Source of the DNA: Actinomycetota bacterium
Lineage (GTDB): Bacteria; Actinomycetota; AC-67
Length of the DNA: 64,000 nucleotides
Assembly: GCA_041658565.1 (NCBI GenBank)
Contig: JBAZZY010000008.1
Coordinates: 1 to 64,000, forward strand
Direction of reading: 5' to 3'
Position numbers and translations under genes: made by a program. The notes beneath the pieces are model-generated. The model did not search any database, was not told the DNA's origin, and saw nothing but the letters and a program-made list of their open reading frames with translations. Position 1 is the first letter of the stretch, and the number at the start of each line of letters is the position of its first letter. Of the stretch, positions 56,528 to 64,000 are shown piece by piece.

Positions 56528-57265
56528 TCAGTCCGCGGTTTGGAAGAGCCCGAAATAGTTCCCTTGCGGGTCCAGGATCCCTGCGAAGGACATTCGCTCG
56601 CTTATGTCCATCGGCTTCACTGCGACCGTGCCGCCTAGGTCGGTCGCATGGTCGAGCGTCGTCTGCAGATCTTGAACATGCGCGTAGACGGTGACGTACG
56701 GACCGGGGCCCTGCGCCGGACCGATCCCGCCGCCGATGCCTTGACCGATCGGTTCCACTTCGGCGTAGCCACCCATGTCATCGTGCACCTTCAGTTCCCA
56801 ACCGAAAAGCTCGGAGTAGAAGGCGCGCGCGCGCTCGGAGTCGCTCGAGCCGATCTCGAACCAGTCCACCGGCGGGTTGGATCCCCCGGCCCTCGGCGGA
56901 CCTTCTTGCCCGGGTTCGGCGCTCTTCATCAAGCCGATGATGTTGCCGTCGAAGTCGGCGAACTGCGCGACGGTCACCACGCCGGGGATCTCGGTAACCG
57001 GCATGACGACTGAGCCGCCGAGGGACTGAGCCTTGTCCAAGATCGACTGCGGATCGTCGGCCTCGACGTAGAAGGTGACGAACCCGCGGCCGTGGTCGGT
57101 CTGGCCGATCCCGCCGTCGATGCCCGCCCCGGCGTGCGTGTTGACGATGCTGTACCCCATTTCCGGCATCGGCTGCACATGCCAGCCGAACAGCTCGGAG
57201 TAGAACTTCTCCAGCGCCTCTCGGTCGGGCCCGTTCACCTCGAAGTGCACTACCGAGTTGCCCAT
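56528..57265 (-). CDS. Double VOC (glyoxalase-fold) protein
   Basis: A 245-residue protein of two vicinal-oxygen-chelate domains, residues about 1-115 and 128-245. Each has the pattern HFEVNGPDREALEKFYSELFGW / DWFEIGSSDSERARAFYSEL and a late DPQGNYFGLF or DFDGNIIGLM. Such actinobacterial tandem VOC proteins are related to the hydroxylase family annotated CFP32-like; substrates are unclear. Metal ligands appear incomplete, so binding rather than catalysis is possible. The ATG at 57265 follows GAAAGGGG. Confidence 0.88.
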   Translation of the reverse strand: MGNSVVHFEVNGPDREALEKFYSELFGWHVQPMPEMGYSIVNTHAGAGIDGGIGQTDHGRGFVTFYVEADDPQSILDKAQSLGGSVVMPVTEIPGVVTVAQFADFDGNIIGLMKSAEPGQEGPPRAGGSNPPVDWFEIGSSDSERARAFYSELFGWELKVHDDMGGYAEVEPIGQGIGGGIGPAQGPGPYVTVYAHVQDLQTTLDHATDLGGTVAVKPMDISERMSFAGILDPQGNYFGLFQTAD

Positions 57266-57338
57266 CGCGTTTCCCCTTTCTTCTCTCCCGCGCAGAGCAT
57301 TCCCGGGGGGCACCGGACGAGTCAAGGGGCCGGATGCC

Positions 57339-58763
57339 CTATTCGCGCGCGCCCTGCTCGCGCGCCCACTCATCGAGCAGCGCAAAGGCTTCCTCGCGTG
57401 AGTATTCGCCGCGATCAAGGCGTATCTCCAGAAGATGCGCGAGCGCGCGCCCGACCACCGGGCCAGGCGCGACTCCCAGATGCGCCATTACGTCGGTGCC
57501 GTCGATCGGCGGGCGGATGCTCTTCAAGTCCTCCTCGGCGGCCAGGTGCGCGATGCGTTCTTCGAGCGCGTCCATCGCGTCCGATAACTCGCGCGCGCGC
57601 GCCTTGTTTCGCGTGGTGCAATCGCAGCGCACCAATGTGTTCAGCCGGTCCAGCAGCGGCCCCGCGTCGCGCACATAGCGGCGCACTGCGGAATCACTCC
57701 ATCCCATCCGGAACGTGTGAAAGCGAAGGTGAAGCTCGATCAGCTCACACACCTCGTCGGTGAACTCGTTCGGAAAGCGCAACTCGCGCAGCCGCTTGCG
57801 GGCGATCTTGGCGCCGACGACTTCGTGGTGGTGAAACGACACTCCCTCAGGACCGATGCGCCGCGTTGCCGGCTTGCCGATGTCGTGCAACAACCCCGCC
57901 ATTCGCAGCACAGCATCGGGCTCGCCTTCAGGCCCACTCGACACGATCTTGTCGAGGACCGCGAGTGTGTGCCGGTATACGTCCTTGTGCCGGTTGACCG
58001 GATCCTGCTCCAGGCGCAGCGCAGGCAACTCGGGCAGGAACAGTTCGCACAGGCCGGTGTCGGTCGCCAGATCGAGACCTTTTGAAGGAGCCTGGGAGTT
58101 GAGCAACTTGGTCAGTTCGTCGGCGATTCGCTCCGCCGAAACAATCGAGAGACGCCCGGCCATCTGCTTCATCGCAGCGACAAGTGCGGGATCAGGCGAC
58201 AGATCCAACTGCGCAACGAAGCGCGCGGCGCGCAGCATCCGCAGGGGGTCGTCGCCGAAGGAGTCCTCGGGCGCGCCCGGCGTACGCAGCACGCGCGCCG
58301 CTAGATCGCGAACACCTCCGAACGGGTCGACGAAGGTGCGATCGGGCAGACGTAGCGCCATCGCGTTGATGGTGAAGTCGCGGCGCTCTAGGTCGGCATC
58401 GACGCTAGTGACGTGCTCGACCTGAGGGTTGCGCGAGTCCTCGGCGTAGCGCTCAGCGCGAAAGGTCGTGATCTCCAGGCGGTGACCCTGTTTGTTTACC
58501 CCGACCGTGCCGAACTGCACACCTGCGAGCCACGTTCCGTCGTGCCAGCCGCGCACAGCCTCGAGGGTCTGCTCCGGCGTCGCGTTGGTGGTGAAGTCCA
58601 AATCGTCGTGCAATCGCCCGAGCAGCGCGTCGCGCACGCTCCCGCCGACGAGATACAACTCGTGTCCGGCCTTCACGAAACGCTTCGCGAGGTCATCCAC
58701 GATCGGCGAAAGCTTCACCAGATCGCGAAGACGCTCGGACAACTCGGGCGGCAATGTGCTCAC
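57339..58763 (-). CDS. cca: CCA tRNA nucleotidyltransferase
   Basis: Adds or repairs the CCA end of tRNAs, needed here because both tRNAs in the window lack encoded CCA. The 474-residue chain has the class II nucleotidyltransferase head LYLVGGSVRDALLGR with DDLDFTT supplying the metal-binding aspartates, FRAERYAEDSRNPQVE, the RRDFTINAMAL block, and an HD domain (RMAGLLHDIGKP) of the actinobacterial type. Length is normal. In mycobacteria the equivalent (pcnA) also lies near the replication origin. It stands 31 bases after the zinc phospholipase gene in the same direction. Confidence 0.95.
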   Translation of the reverse strand: MSTLPPELSERLRDLVKLSPIVDDLAKRFVKAGHELYLVGGSVRDALLGRLHDDLDFTTNATPEQTLEAVRGWHDGTWLAGVQFGTVGVNKQGHRLEITTFRAERYAEDSRNPQVEHVTSVDADLERRDFTINAMALRLPDRTFVDPFGGVRDLAARVLRTPGAPEDSFGDDPLRMLRAARFVAQLDLSPDPALVAAMKQMAGRLSIVSAERIADELTKLLNSQAPSKGLDLATDTGLCELFLPELPALRLEQDPVNRHKDVYRHTLAVLDKIVSSGPEGEPDAVLRMAGLLHDIGKPATRRIGPEGVSFHHHEVVGAKIARKRLRELRFPNEFTDEVCELIELHLRFHTFRMGWSDSAVRRYVRDAGPLLDRLNTLVRCDCTTRNKARARELSDAMDALEERIAHLAAEEDLKSIRPPIDGTDVMAHLGVAPGPVVGRALAHLLEIRLDRGEYSREEAFALLDEWAREQGARE

Positions 58764-58794
58764 CCGCTCAGAATAGCCGCTGTGTCCGAAGGCG

Positions 58795-60057
58795 TTACTC
58801 GCAGGAACCCACGCCGTCGGCGGCGCGCGTCACGAAACTCCAAGAAGCAGCGCGCGTCAACGACGCACCGGCGTGGTCCTTCAACGCCGACGTGGCCACC
58901 GCCGTGTACTGCGTGCACGGCTGCAGATCAATCGCGGGGTAGTACAGGATCGTGTGTGTCCCGTCCGGGCCCCACGGTCCAGCCTTGGGAAACCCCGCAA
59001 GCGGCGGGATCACCGAGAAGTCCGGGCCGATCAAGATGAAACTCGTCGGCGTCACCGTCGCCGGATCCACAGAGTTCGACAACGACACGAGGATCCGGTT
59101 CTCGCCGCCGCCCGAGTCCTGACCCGGAGAGGTGAGCGCAGGGTGCCACTTCCAAGGAACGCCGGTTTCGTTGTGCTCGGGATGGAAAGCCACAACCGCC
59201 GGGGCGGGATGCACTCCGGGGGCAGCGGTCAGCTTCCGCCACAGTCCTTCGGTGTAGCCGGCGATGGCGCGCGCCGAGAAGATCACGCCGCCGGACTCAG
59301 AGTAGAAGTGCGCGGACGACCACGGCATCTGCGCGCGCACCCGCTCGCCGTCCACCGCCGCGCCGAAGCGCTCGGCAGCGATGATCGCCGACTCGAGCGC
59401 GTTGCCGACGACGATTCCCTGGGTCGAGATGTCATCGCGGCCGATCGAGGAATACACCGCGACCAGATCCTCGGCCGGCGGAACATAGTGCGGGATCTCG
59501 GCCCACAGGAAGTGGTCCTTGATCGCGATCATGTCCATCGCGTACTCGATGCTGTTGATCAGGCTCCCCGGCGGAATGCCCCCGAGGGGATCGCCGCTCG
59601 CGACGGGGTGATCCGGAAACTCGCCGTGGTCGGTGGCGAGCGGCTCGAAGAGCCAGTCCCAGATCTCGTCGCCCATCCCGTGCGCAGCCGCGCCCAGCAG
59701 GTGCGCGATCATCGGCGCGCACGGCCCCGTGGGATTGGTGACCGCCGCACACTCCGGCTTGGAGCGAATGTGCGCGACGTAAGCGTTGATGAAGTTCTCC
59801 CAATGAGAAACCTCGCCGTAGTCGCCGCCGGGGACCTGGGCGTCGCGCGCGACGTAGCCGGAGTCGGGGTACAGCGCTCCGCTCAAGAACGGGTCCCGGT
59901 TGGCCGCAAGCAGCGCGGCAAGTGCCGGGGTCTTCACGAACCCTCGCGACCTGTCTGCCATCAGCGCGTGGGTAGTGTCCCCTGCGGCTCCCGCAGGCAG
60001 CACTCCGGCCACCGCGAACACAGCGGCGGCGGCGGCAATCCAACGACGCGTCTTCAC
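58795..60057 (-). CDS. Secreted zinc phospholipase C-like protein
   Basis: A 420-residue exported protein with a signal peptide (MKTRRWIAAAAAVFAVAGVL). Residues about 28-270 match the zinc-dependent phospholipase C fold: THALMADRS, YPDSGYV, HWENFINAYVAHIR and MIAHLLGAAAHGMGDEIWDW carry the histidine and aspartate ligands. The C-terminal 110 residues form a Big_5 Ig-like domain (LSNSVDPATVTPTSFILIGP, ALKDHAGASL). Substrate may be phospholipid or glycosylphosphatidylinositol. Transcribed towards cca, probably alone or with it. Confidence 0.83.
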   Translation of the reverse strand: MKTRRWIAAAAAVFAVAGVLPAGAAGDTTHALMADRSRGFVKTPALAALLAANRDPFLSGALYPDSGYVARDAQVPGGDYGEVSHWENFINAYVAHIRSKPECAAVTNPTGPCAPMIAHLLGAAAHGMGDEIWDWLFEPLATDHGEFPDHPVASGDPLGGIPPGSLINSIEYAMDMIAIKDHFLWAEIPHYVPPAEDLVAVYSSIGRDDISTQGIVVGNALESAIIAAERFGAAVDGERVRAQMPWSSAHFYSESGGVIFSARAIAGYTEGLWRKLTAAPGVHPAPAVVAFHPEHNETGVPWKWHPALTSPGQDSGGGENRILVSLSNSVDPATVTPTSFILIGPDFSVIPPLAGFPKAGPWGPDGTHTILYYPAIDLQPCTQYTAVATSALKDHAGASLTRAASWSFVTRAADGVGSCE

Positions 60058-60220
60058 CCGAGGCTCCCTTCACCGGCAGGGCGCGCGCCCGCCGAATCGC
60101 CCTCATCGTAGCGAATCGGACAGATCGGGTGGCGCCTGCGGTAGACACGTGACACATTCACCCGCCTTGGATTCCCGGAGTTCTGAACGGGCTTACGTAC
60201 CAGGCGATCGAATCGAAAGC

Positions 60221-60249
60221 TTGCCGACCGATTAGTGCAGTGCAATAAT
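60221..60249 (+). promoter_or_regulatory. Promoter of the toxin/RHH pair at 60254
   Basis: TTGCCG (60221-60226) and AATAAT (60244-60249) are 17 bases apart. The ATG at 60254 begins only four bases later, so the mRNA should be leaderless or nearly so. Confidence 0.6.
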
Positions 60250-60253
60250 AATC

Positions 60254-60493
60254 ATGCGTAAGGTCCGACTGACTCAGTCCGCTCGCAAGCGACGTATCGG
60301 CAAGGCACACATCCTCGCGACGATGAACCGGGCAGGAGAGCCCGAACGGATTCCCGCCGAAGGTGACATTGACGAGCGACTGCTCTGGATCGGCCGCGAC
60401 GACCGAGGTGTTGTGTTGGAAGTCATCGGCATAGATCTACCGGAGTACATCCTGATCATTCACGTGATGCCGTACGCCTATCGGAGGAAGTGA
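60254..60493 (+). CDS. Small putative toxin of a TA pair
   Basis: A 79-residue basic protein with a compact alpha/beta pattern: RRIGKAHILATM (helix), then strands LLWIGRDDRGVVLEVIGI and YILIIHVMPYAYRRK. This shape, and the RelE/BrnT-like end, suits a small ribonuclease toxin. The evidence is mainly context: the next gene, starting right after its stop with no gap, encodes a ribbon-helix-helix antitoxin. No catalytic residues can be assigned. Toxin before antitoxin is the less common order. Confidence 0.6.
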   Translation: MRKVRLTQSARKRRIGKAHILATMNRAGEPERIPAEGDIDERLLWIGRDDRGVVLEVIGIDLPEYILIIHVMPYAYRRK

Positions 60494-60808
60494 ATGGGCG
60501 CGAAGAAGGCGGAAGCCGCCAAGTATGAACCGGCAGACGGTCGTGACGCCGATCTGAAGCGAGAGGAACTCCGCGACCGGCAGGGCCGCCGCATCACGCC
60601 CGACTACGTTCGGCGCGCCGTTGCCGACGTCCACGAGAGAACGGGACGCGGTCGACCGTCGCTCACCGGCAAAGCGAAGTCCTCCCCGCAAGTCACCTTC
60701 CGGCTTCCTCCGGCGCTGCGGGCCAAAGCAGCGGCGCGCGCGAAGCGCGAAGGGAAACGCGTGTCGGCGGTCGCGCGCGAAGCGCTCGAGCGCTACCTCA
60801 CATCCTGA
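60494..60808 (+). CDS. Ribbon-helix-helix antitoxin
   Basis: A 104-residue protein. The last 45 residues form a CopG-type ribbon-helix-helix: strand PQVTFRLPPAL and helices RAKAAARAKREG and VSAVAREALERYL. The first 60 residues are charged and include DRQGRRITPDYVRRAV, probably the toxin-binding part. The ATG directly follows the toxin stop. Part of its coding DNA (60574-60597) recurs at 60842-60865, after the gene. Confidence 0.75.
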   Translation: MGAKKAEAAKYEPADGRDADLKREELRDRQGRRITPDYVRRAVADVHERTGRGRPSLTGKAKSSPQVTFRLPPALRAKAAARAKREGKRVSAVAREALERYLTS

Positions 60809-60865
60809 AGCGGCTGGGAGGACATCTTCCGCGGATGTCCACGACCGGCAGGGCCGCCGCATCAC
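60574..60865. repeat. 24-base repeat inside and after the antitoxin gene
   Basis: CGACCGGCAGGGCCGCCGCA plus TCAC occurs identically at 60574-60597 (coding DRQGRRIT in the antitoxin) and at 60842-60865, between this gene and the DUF4143 gene. The second copy is not part of a supported gene, so it is likely a relic of a duplicated antitoxin. Confidence 0.75.
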
Positions 60866-60934
60866 ACCAGGCGCGGAGAACTGGTATTGCCAGGTGCGGG
60901 ATAGCGGTAGTTGTGGCTGCGGAATAGTGGTATC

Positions 60935-62176
60935 GTGTCCCACGTGGCCGAGTACCGAACCCGTGCCGTCGAACCGCTCCTCTCGGGGCTTCTCGGCGAG
61001 TTGCCGGCTCTACTTATCGTCGGCCCACGCGCGACCGGCAAGACGACAACGGCGTCGCGGCTTGCGGCAACGGTCGTGCGCCTCGACCGGCCGGCCGAAG
61101 CCGCCGCATTTCGGGCCGATCCCGATGCCGCACTTCGCACCCTGGAGGAACCGGTCCTGCTGGACGAGTGGCAGGCCGTGCCTGAGGTTTTGGGGGCCGT
61201 CAAGAGATCAGTCGATGCCGACCCGCGCCCCGGCCGCTACTTGTTGACCGGATCTGTGCGGGCCGACCTCGATGCCGAAACCTGGCCGGGAACCGGCAGG
61301 CTGGTGCGAGTGCCGATGTTCGGGATGACGGTGGCCGAGCAACGCGGCAACCCGGGAACCGCCCCATTGCTGGACCGGCTCGCGCGAGGCGACGAACTTC
61401 GAGTCCCGTCGGATCCCCCAGATCTTCGCGGCTACGTCGAGCTGGCTCTTCTCGGGGGCTTCCCGGAGGCGGCGCTTTCGCTCTCGGACGCCGCAAGGCA
61501 GCGGTGGATGGAGAGCTACATCGACCAGCTCCTTACGCGCGACGCCGCGCAGATCGAAACGGGCCGGGATCCGATTCGTCTCGCCCGCTACTTCGAGGCC
61601 TATGCCGTGAACTCCGCCGGTATCATTCACGACACGACGCTGCTCGAAACCGCCGGGATCAATCGAAAGACCGCCCTGGCCTACGAAGAGCTTCTGCTGA
61701 ACTTGCTGATCGCAGAAACCCTGCCGTCGTGGACGTCGAACCGCCTCAAGCGCTTGGCGCGCGCGCCAAAGCGTTACCTCACCGATGCGGCGTTGCTCGC
61801 CGGGGGCTTGCGTTTGGATGCCGCCGGGATCATGCGGGACGGGGAGATCCTTGGACGAGTTCTCGACACCTTTGTCACCAGCCAAGTCCGCGCCGAAACC
61901 CCGCTCGCCGAGTCTCGTCCGCGCCTGTACCACCTTCGGCAGGAAGAAGGCCGTCATGAGGTGGATCTCCTGGCCGAGTTGGCCGGAGGAGGGATCGTCG
62001 GAATCGAGATCAAGGCAAACGCGGCGCCCGACCTCGCGGCAGCGAAGCACTTGGCTTGGCTCCGAGACAAACTCGGCAACCGGTTCGTCGCTGGGGTCGT
62101 GCTTCACACGGGTCCGCGCAGTTACTCGCTTGCCGACCGCATCCTCGCGGCGCCCATCGCCACTTTGTGGGCCTAA
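60935..62176 (+). CDS. DUF4143 ATP-binding protein
   Basis: A 413-residue protein of the AAA_14/DUF4143 family. Walker A is IVGPRATGKTTTAS (near residue 30), Walker B PVLLDEWQAVP (near 72), and GRYLLTGSV a sensor segment. The C-terminal DUF4143 part has ELALLGGFPEA, RWMESYIDQLLTRD and a nuclease-like strand set (HEVDLLAELAGGGIVGIEIKA) of restriction-endonuclease style, with E, D and K residues. The family is common in genomic islands; function is unproven. The GTG at 60935 is the most likely start; it follows a T/A-rich stretch. Confidence 0.87.
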   Translation: MSHVAEYRTRAVEPLLSGLLGELPALLIVGPRATGKTTTASRLAATVVRLDRPAEAAAFRADPDAALRTLEEPVLLDEWQAVPEVLGAVKRSVDADPRPGRYLLTGSVRADLDAETWPGTGRLVRVPMFGMTVAEQRGNPGTAPLLDRLARGDELRVPSDPPDLRGYVELALLGGFPEAALSLSDAARQRWMESYIDQLLTRDAAQIETGRDPIRLARYFEAYAVNSAGIIHDTTLLETAGINRKTALAYEELLLNLLIAETLPSWTSNRLKRLARAPKRYLTDAALLAGGLRLDAAGIMRDGEILGRVLDTFVTSQVRAETPLAESRPRLYHLRQEEGRHEVDLLAELAGGGIVGIEIKANAAPDLAAAKHLAWLRDKLGNRFVAGVVLHTGPRSYSLADRILAAPIATLWA

Positions 62177-62220
62177 TCAGCTCCGGCGCCGCGAGCACGT
62201 ATCGGGTCGGCTGGAACGCG

Positions 62221-64000
62221 TCACACCACGACCCAGCGATCGACTGCGACGTACGTTCCCGACGACGACGAGTTCTTCGTCCCCGCCACCACGATGCGGA
62301 TCGTGTGCTCTTCGTCGGAAAGGCCGCGGAAGGACCGGCGAACGCCGTACTTGGTGCTCGACGAGTAGTTGTCGAACGTTCCCTTGGAGACGCCGTCGAT
62401 GTAGACCGTTGCCTTGCCCTGATTCGTGCCCGTGACCGTGTACCAGTCCACGCCGGTGCCTCGGAACGAGAACCACACGTTCGCACCCTTGGTGGGCGAA
62501 GAAGCGAACTTCCCGCCGGAAGCGCTCGAGGCCGAAAAGCGTTTCCAGAACGCGTCCACGTCCGGCGAGGCGTCAACGACTCCGTCCCACTTGAACGCGT
62601 CAACGGCAACCAGCGTCCCGGTTCCCGAGGAAGACCCCTTCTTTCCCGTCACCTTGATCGTGATCTCGTGGATGTCGTCCGTCAGGCCCGAGAACGTGCG
62701 CGCGACCTTGTAGTGCGCGCTCGACGCATACTGGTTGAACGTTCCTTTGTTGACCCCGTCGATCGTGACGGTCGCGGTTCCCTTGTTCGGCCCGGTGACC
62801 GTATACCAGGTCACCGATGTGCCGGCGAACAGATACCACACGGACGCACCCGCCAGACTCTCCTCAACATAGGAGCCGCCGTGGGCACCCGACGCGCGCA
62901 CGCCTCGCCAAACAAAGCGCGCGCCGAAACTGCTTTCCTGCTCGATCTTTGACGCGCGGAATGCGCGTACGGTCGTCGGCACGGGCGATCCCGTCGAGTC
63001 TTTCGCGGGAGTGACTTCGGACGGATTGACGGTGACCGAGTATCGCTGGCCGGCCGTCAGGTAGTCGTAGGGGAAAAGAGCTGCGGTAGCGACTGGGCCG
63101 GTTCCGCAATCGACCAGACTGCCCGAGTCGCCTGCGCTGTCCGCACACAGGAGAAGTGCGTCGACCACAGACCCCGTCCCGGTGTTGCGCAGAACGAAGT
63201 TGCTCTCGGTCACGCCGGAAACCGCGTGACTGAAATCAACGCTCACGAGATCATCCAGGGATGCCGGAAGGGTGATCGTCGCAGTGGGAGCGGCGTTGAC
63301 GGTGAAGCAAGCCGGGCACGTCTTCACGCCCGCGTCGGGGTTGGTGACGGTGATGGTGCGCGCGCCTGTTGCGGCGTCGGAAGCGACGTTGACGACGGTG
63401 GTCAGACTGGTGGCGCTGACGAACGTGGTCGATGCCACGGTGACGCCCGAACCGGAGAACGCCACCGTTGCACCGTCTTGGAATCCGGTTCCGGTGATCG
63501 TGACGGTTTGAGATGTTGCGCCTTGGCCGCGCGACGACGGCGACGCAGACGTCGGGGTGGGGGCGGCGTTGACTGTGAGGCAGTCCGCACAGGTAGCCGG
63601 AGTTGCCGCGTCGGGGTTGGTGACGGTGATGGTGCGCGCGCCGGTTGCGGCGTCGGAAGCGACGTTGACGACGGTGGTCAGACTGGTGGCGCTGACGAAC
63701 GTGGTGGAGGCCACGGCGACACCCGAGCCGGAGAACGCCACTGTTGCACCGTCTTGGAATCCGGTTCCGGTGATCGTGACGGTTTGAGATGTTGCGCCTT
63801 GGCCGCGCGAGAGAGGGCTCGCGGAGGTCGCAGTCGGGGCGGCGTTGACGGTGAAGCAACTCGCGCAGGAGGCGGTGTCGAGGCCGCCGAGGCCTTGGGC
63901 AACCGTGAGAACGTGAACACCGACCGTCGCGGTCGGGGCAACCGTGATGTTGGCGATGAGTTGAGTAGCGTCTACAAATGTCGTCGAGTTCACAGTGATG
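62221..64000 (-). CDS. Large secreted Ig-repeat protein (5' end outside window)
   Basis: The frame is open at the right edge (GTG at 63993 is internal, as ITVNS precedes it), so only the C-terminal 592 residues are seen. Two near-identical IPT/TIG-like Ig repeats of 92 residues (VTITGTGFQDGATVAF) follow a part copy, each with a CADC or CPAC cysteine pair. Then come a Big_5-like domain (TVNPSEVTPAKDSTG) and two related 120-residue beta domains with FVWRGVRASGA/FWKRFSASSASG and WYTVTG, which resemble carbohydrate-binding modules. It looks like a surface adhesin. No anchor motif is present at the C-terminus, which ends DRWVVV. Confidence 0.8.
   Translation of the reverse strand, partial: ITVNSTTFVDATQLIANITVAPTATVGVHVLTVAQGLGGLDTASCASCFTVNAAPTATSASPLSRGQGATSQTVTITGTGFQDGATVAFSGSGVAVASTTFVSATSLTTVVNVASDAATGARTITVTNPDAATPATCADCLTVNAAPTPTSASPSSRGQGATSQTVTITGTGFQDGATVAFSGSGVTVASTTFVSATSLTTVVNVASDAATGARTITVTNPDAGVKTCPACFTVNAAPTATITLPASLDDLVSVDFSHAVSGVTESNFVLRNTGTGSVVDALLLCADSAGDSGSLVDCGTGPVATAALFPYDYLTAGQRYSVTVNPSEVTPAKDSTGSPVPTTVRAFRASKIEQESSFGARFVWRGVRASGAHGGSYVEESLAGASVWYLFAGTSVTWYTVTGPNKGTATVTIDGVNKGTFNQYASSAHYKVARTFSGLTDDIHEITIKVTGKKGSSSGTGTLVAVDAFKWDGVVDASPDVDAFWKRFSASSASGGKFASSPTKGANVWFSFRGTGVDWYTVTGTNQGKATVYIDGVSKGTFDNYSSSTKYGVRRSFRGLSDEEHTIRIVVAGTKNSSSSGTYVAVDRWVVV
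63331..63837 (-). repeat. 276-base tandem repeats in the Ig-repeat gene
   Basis: Two units offset by exactly 276 bases (92 codons) are almost identical in DNA, including silent sites, so the duplication is recent or kept uniform by gene conversion. A third, more divergent copy begins at the window edge. Confidence 0.85.

Overview
The window looks like chromosomal DNA of a deep-branching, high-GC actinobacterium, probably from an uncultivated class. The lineage is inferred from gene content and order. The minus-strand series DUF5318 protein, class A penicillin-binding protein, GT87-like mannosyltransferase, rpsF, ssb, rpsR, rplI, dnaB, with PadR regulator and ino1 pointing away on the plus strand, is the order I know from the Mycobacterium tuberculosis Rv0046c-Rv0058 locus. 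Here the series is stretched to about 37 kb by three insertions: two membrane genes before the PBP, about 16 kb between the GT87 gene and rpsF, and about 9 kb between rplI and dnaB. A nickel SOD with its protease, an EtfD-like Fe-S quinone reductase and DnaA boxes of the TTGTCCACA type also fit Actinobacteria.

Layout. 1-8.5 kb: DUF192 lipoprotein (cut by the edge), double-ACT protein, def, etfD, a secreted 14-repeat RCC1 protein flanked by two copies of the etfD 3' end plus terminator, an odd tRNA, a RHH/PIN toxin-antitoxin pair, dcd and tRNA-Gly. 8.5-21.9 kb: a secreted unknown, small membrane protein, EamA permease, DUF4349 protein, dnaB preceded by DnaA-type boxes, an endoglycoceramidase-like GH5, a beta-propeller/NHL protein, msrA and a 1079-residue secreted propeller/Ig protein. 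22-23.5 kb: the rpsF-ssb-rpsR-rplI operon. 23.8-40 kb is the accessory region: an M15-like secreted peptidase, an ABC exporter, a gene lacking a start codon, a HepT relic, a CocE/S15 hydrolase, two genes preceded by copies of one structured intergenic motif (a secreted two-repeat protein and an AAA ATPase), two cupredoxins, a 53-residue CCG-tail protein with an aldehyde dehydrogenase, an intact MntA-HepT pair, a DUF779 protein and a methyltransferase.

40-45.4 kb: a tightly overlapped minus-strand operon of DUF5318, two membrane proteins (one resembling complex I antiporter subunits), the bifunctional PBP and the GT87-like protein. 45.4-51 kb: a serine hydrolase, PadR, ino1, an MFS carrier and a patatin, which suggests inositol/phospholipid metabolism under local PadR control. 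51-64 kb: an RTX protein with 21 proline-rich repeats, the divergent sodX/sodN pair, a multiheme cytochrome with a CRP-type site upstream, a double VOC protein, the CCA-adding enzyme, a zinc phospholipase C-like secreted protein, a toxin/RHH pair, a DUF4143 ATPase and the C-terminal part of a large Ig-repeat surface protein.

Secreted proteins are very numerous, two partial toxin relics or orphans sit beside intact toxin-antitoxin pairs, and no insertion sequence, integrase or CRISPR array was seen. The strongest leads for something undescribed are the paired structured intergenic motif at 31.8/32.6 kb, the antiporter-like proteins embedded in the penicillin-binding protein operon, and the proline-repeat RTX protein.
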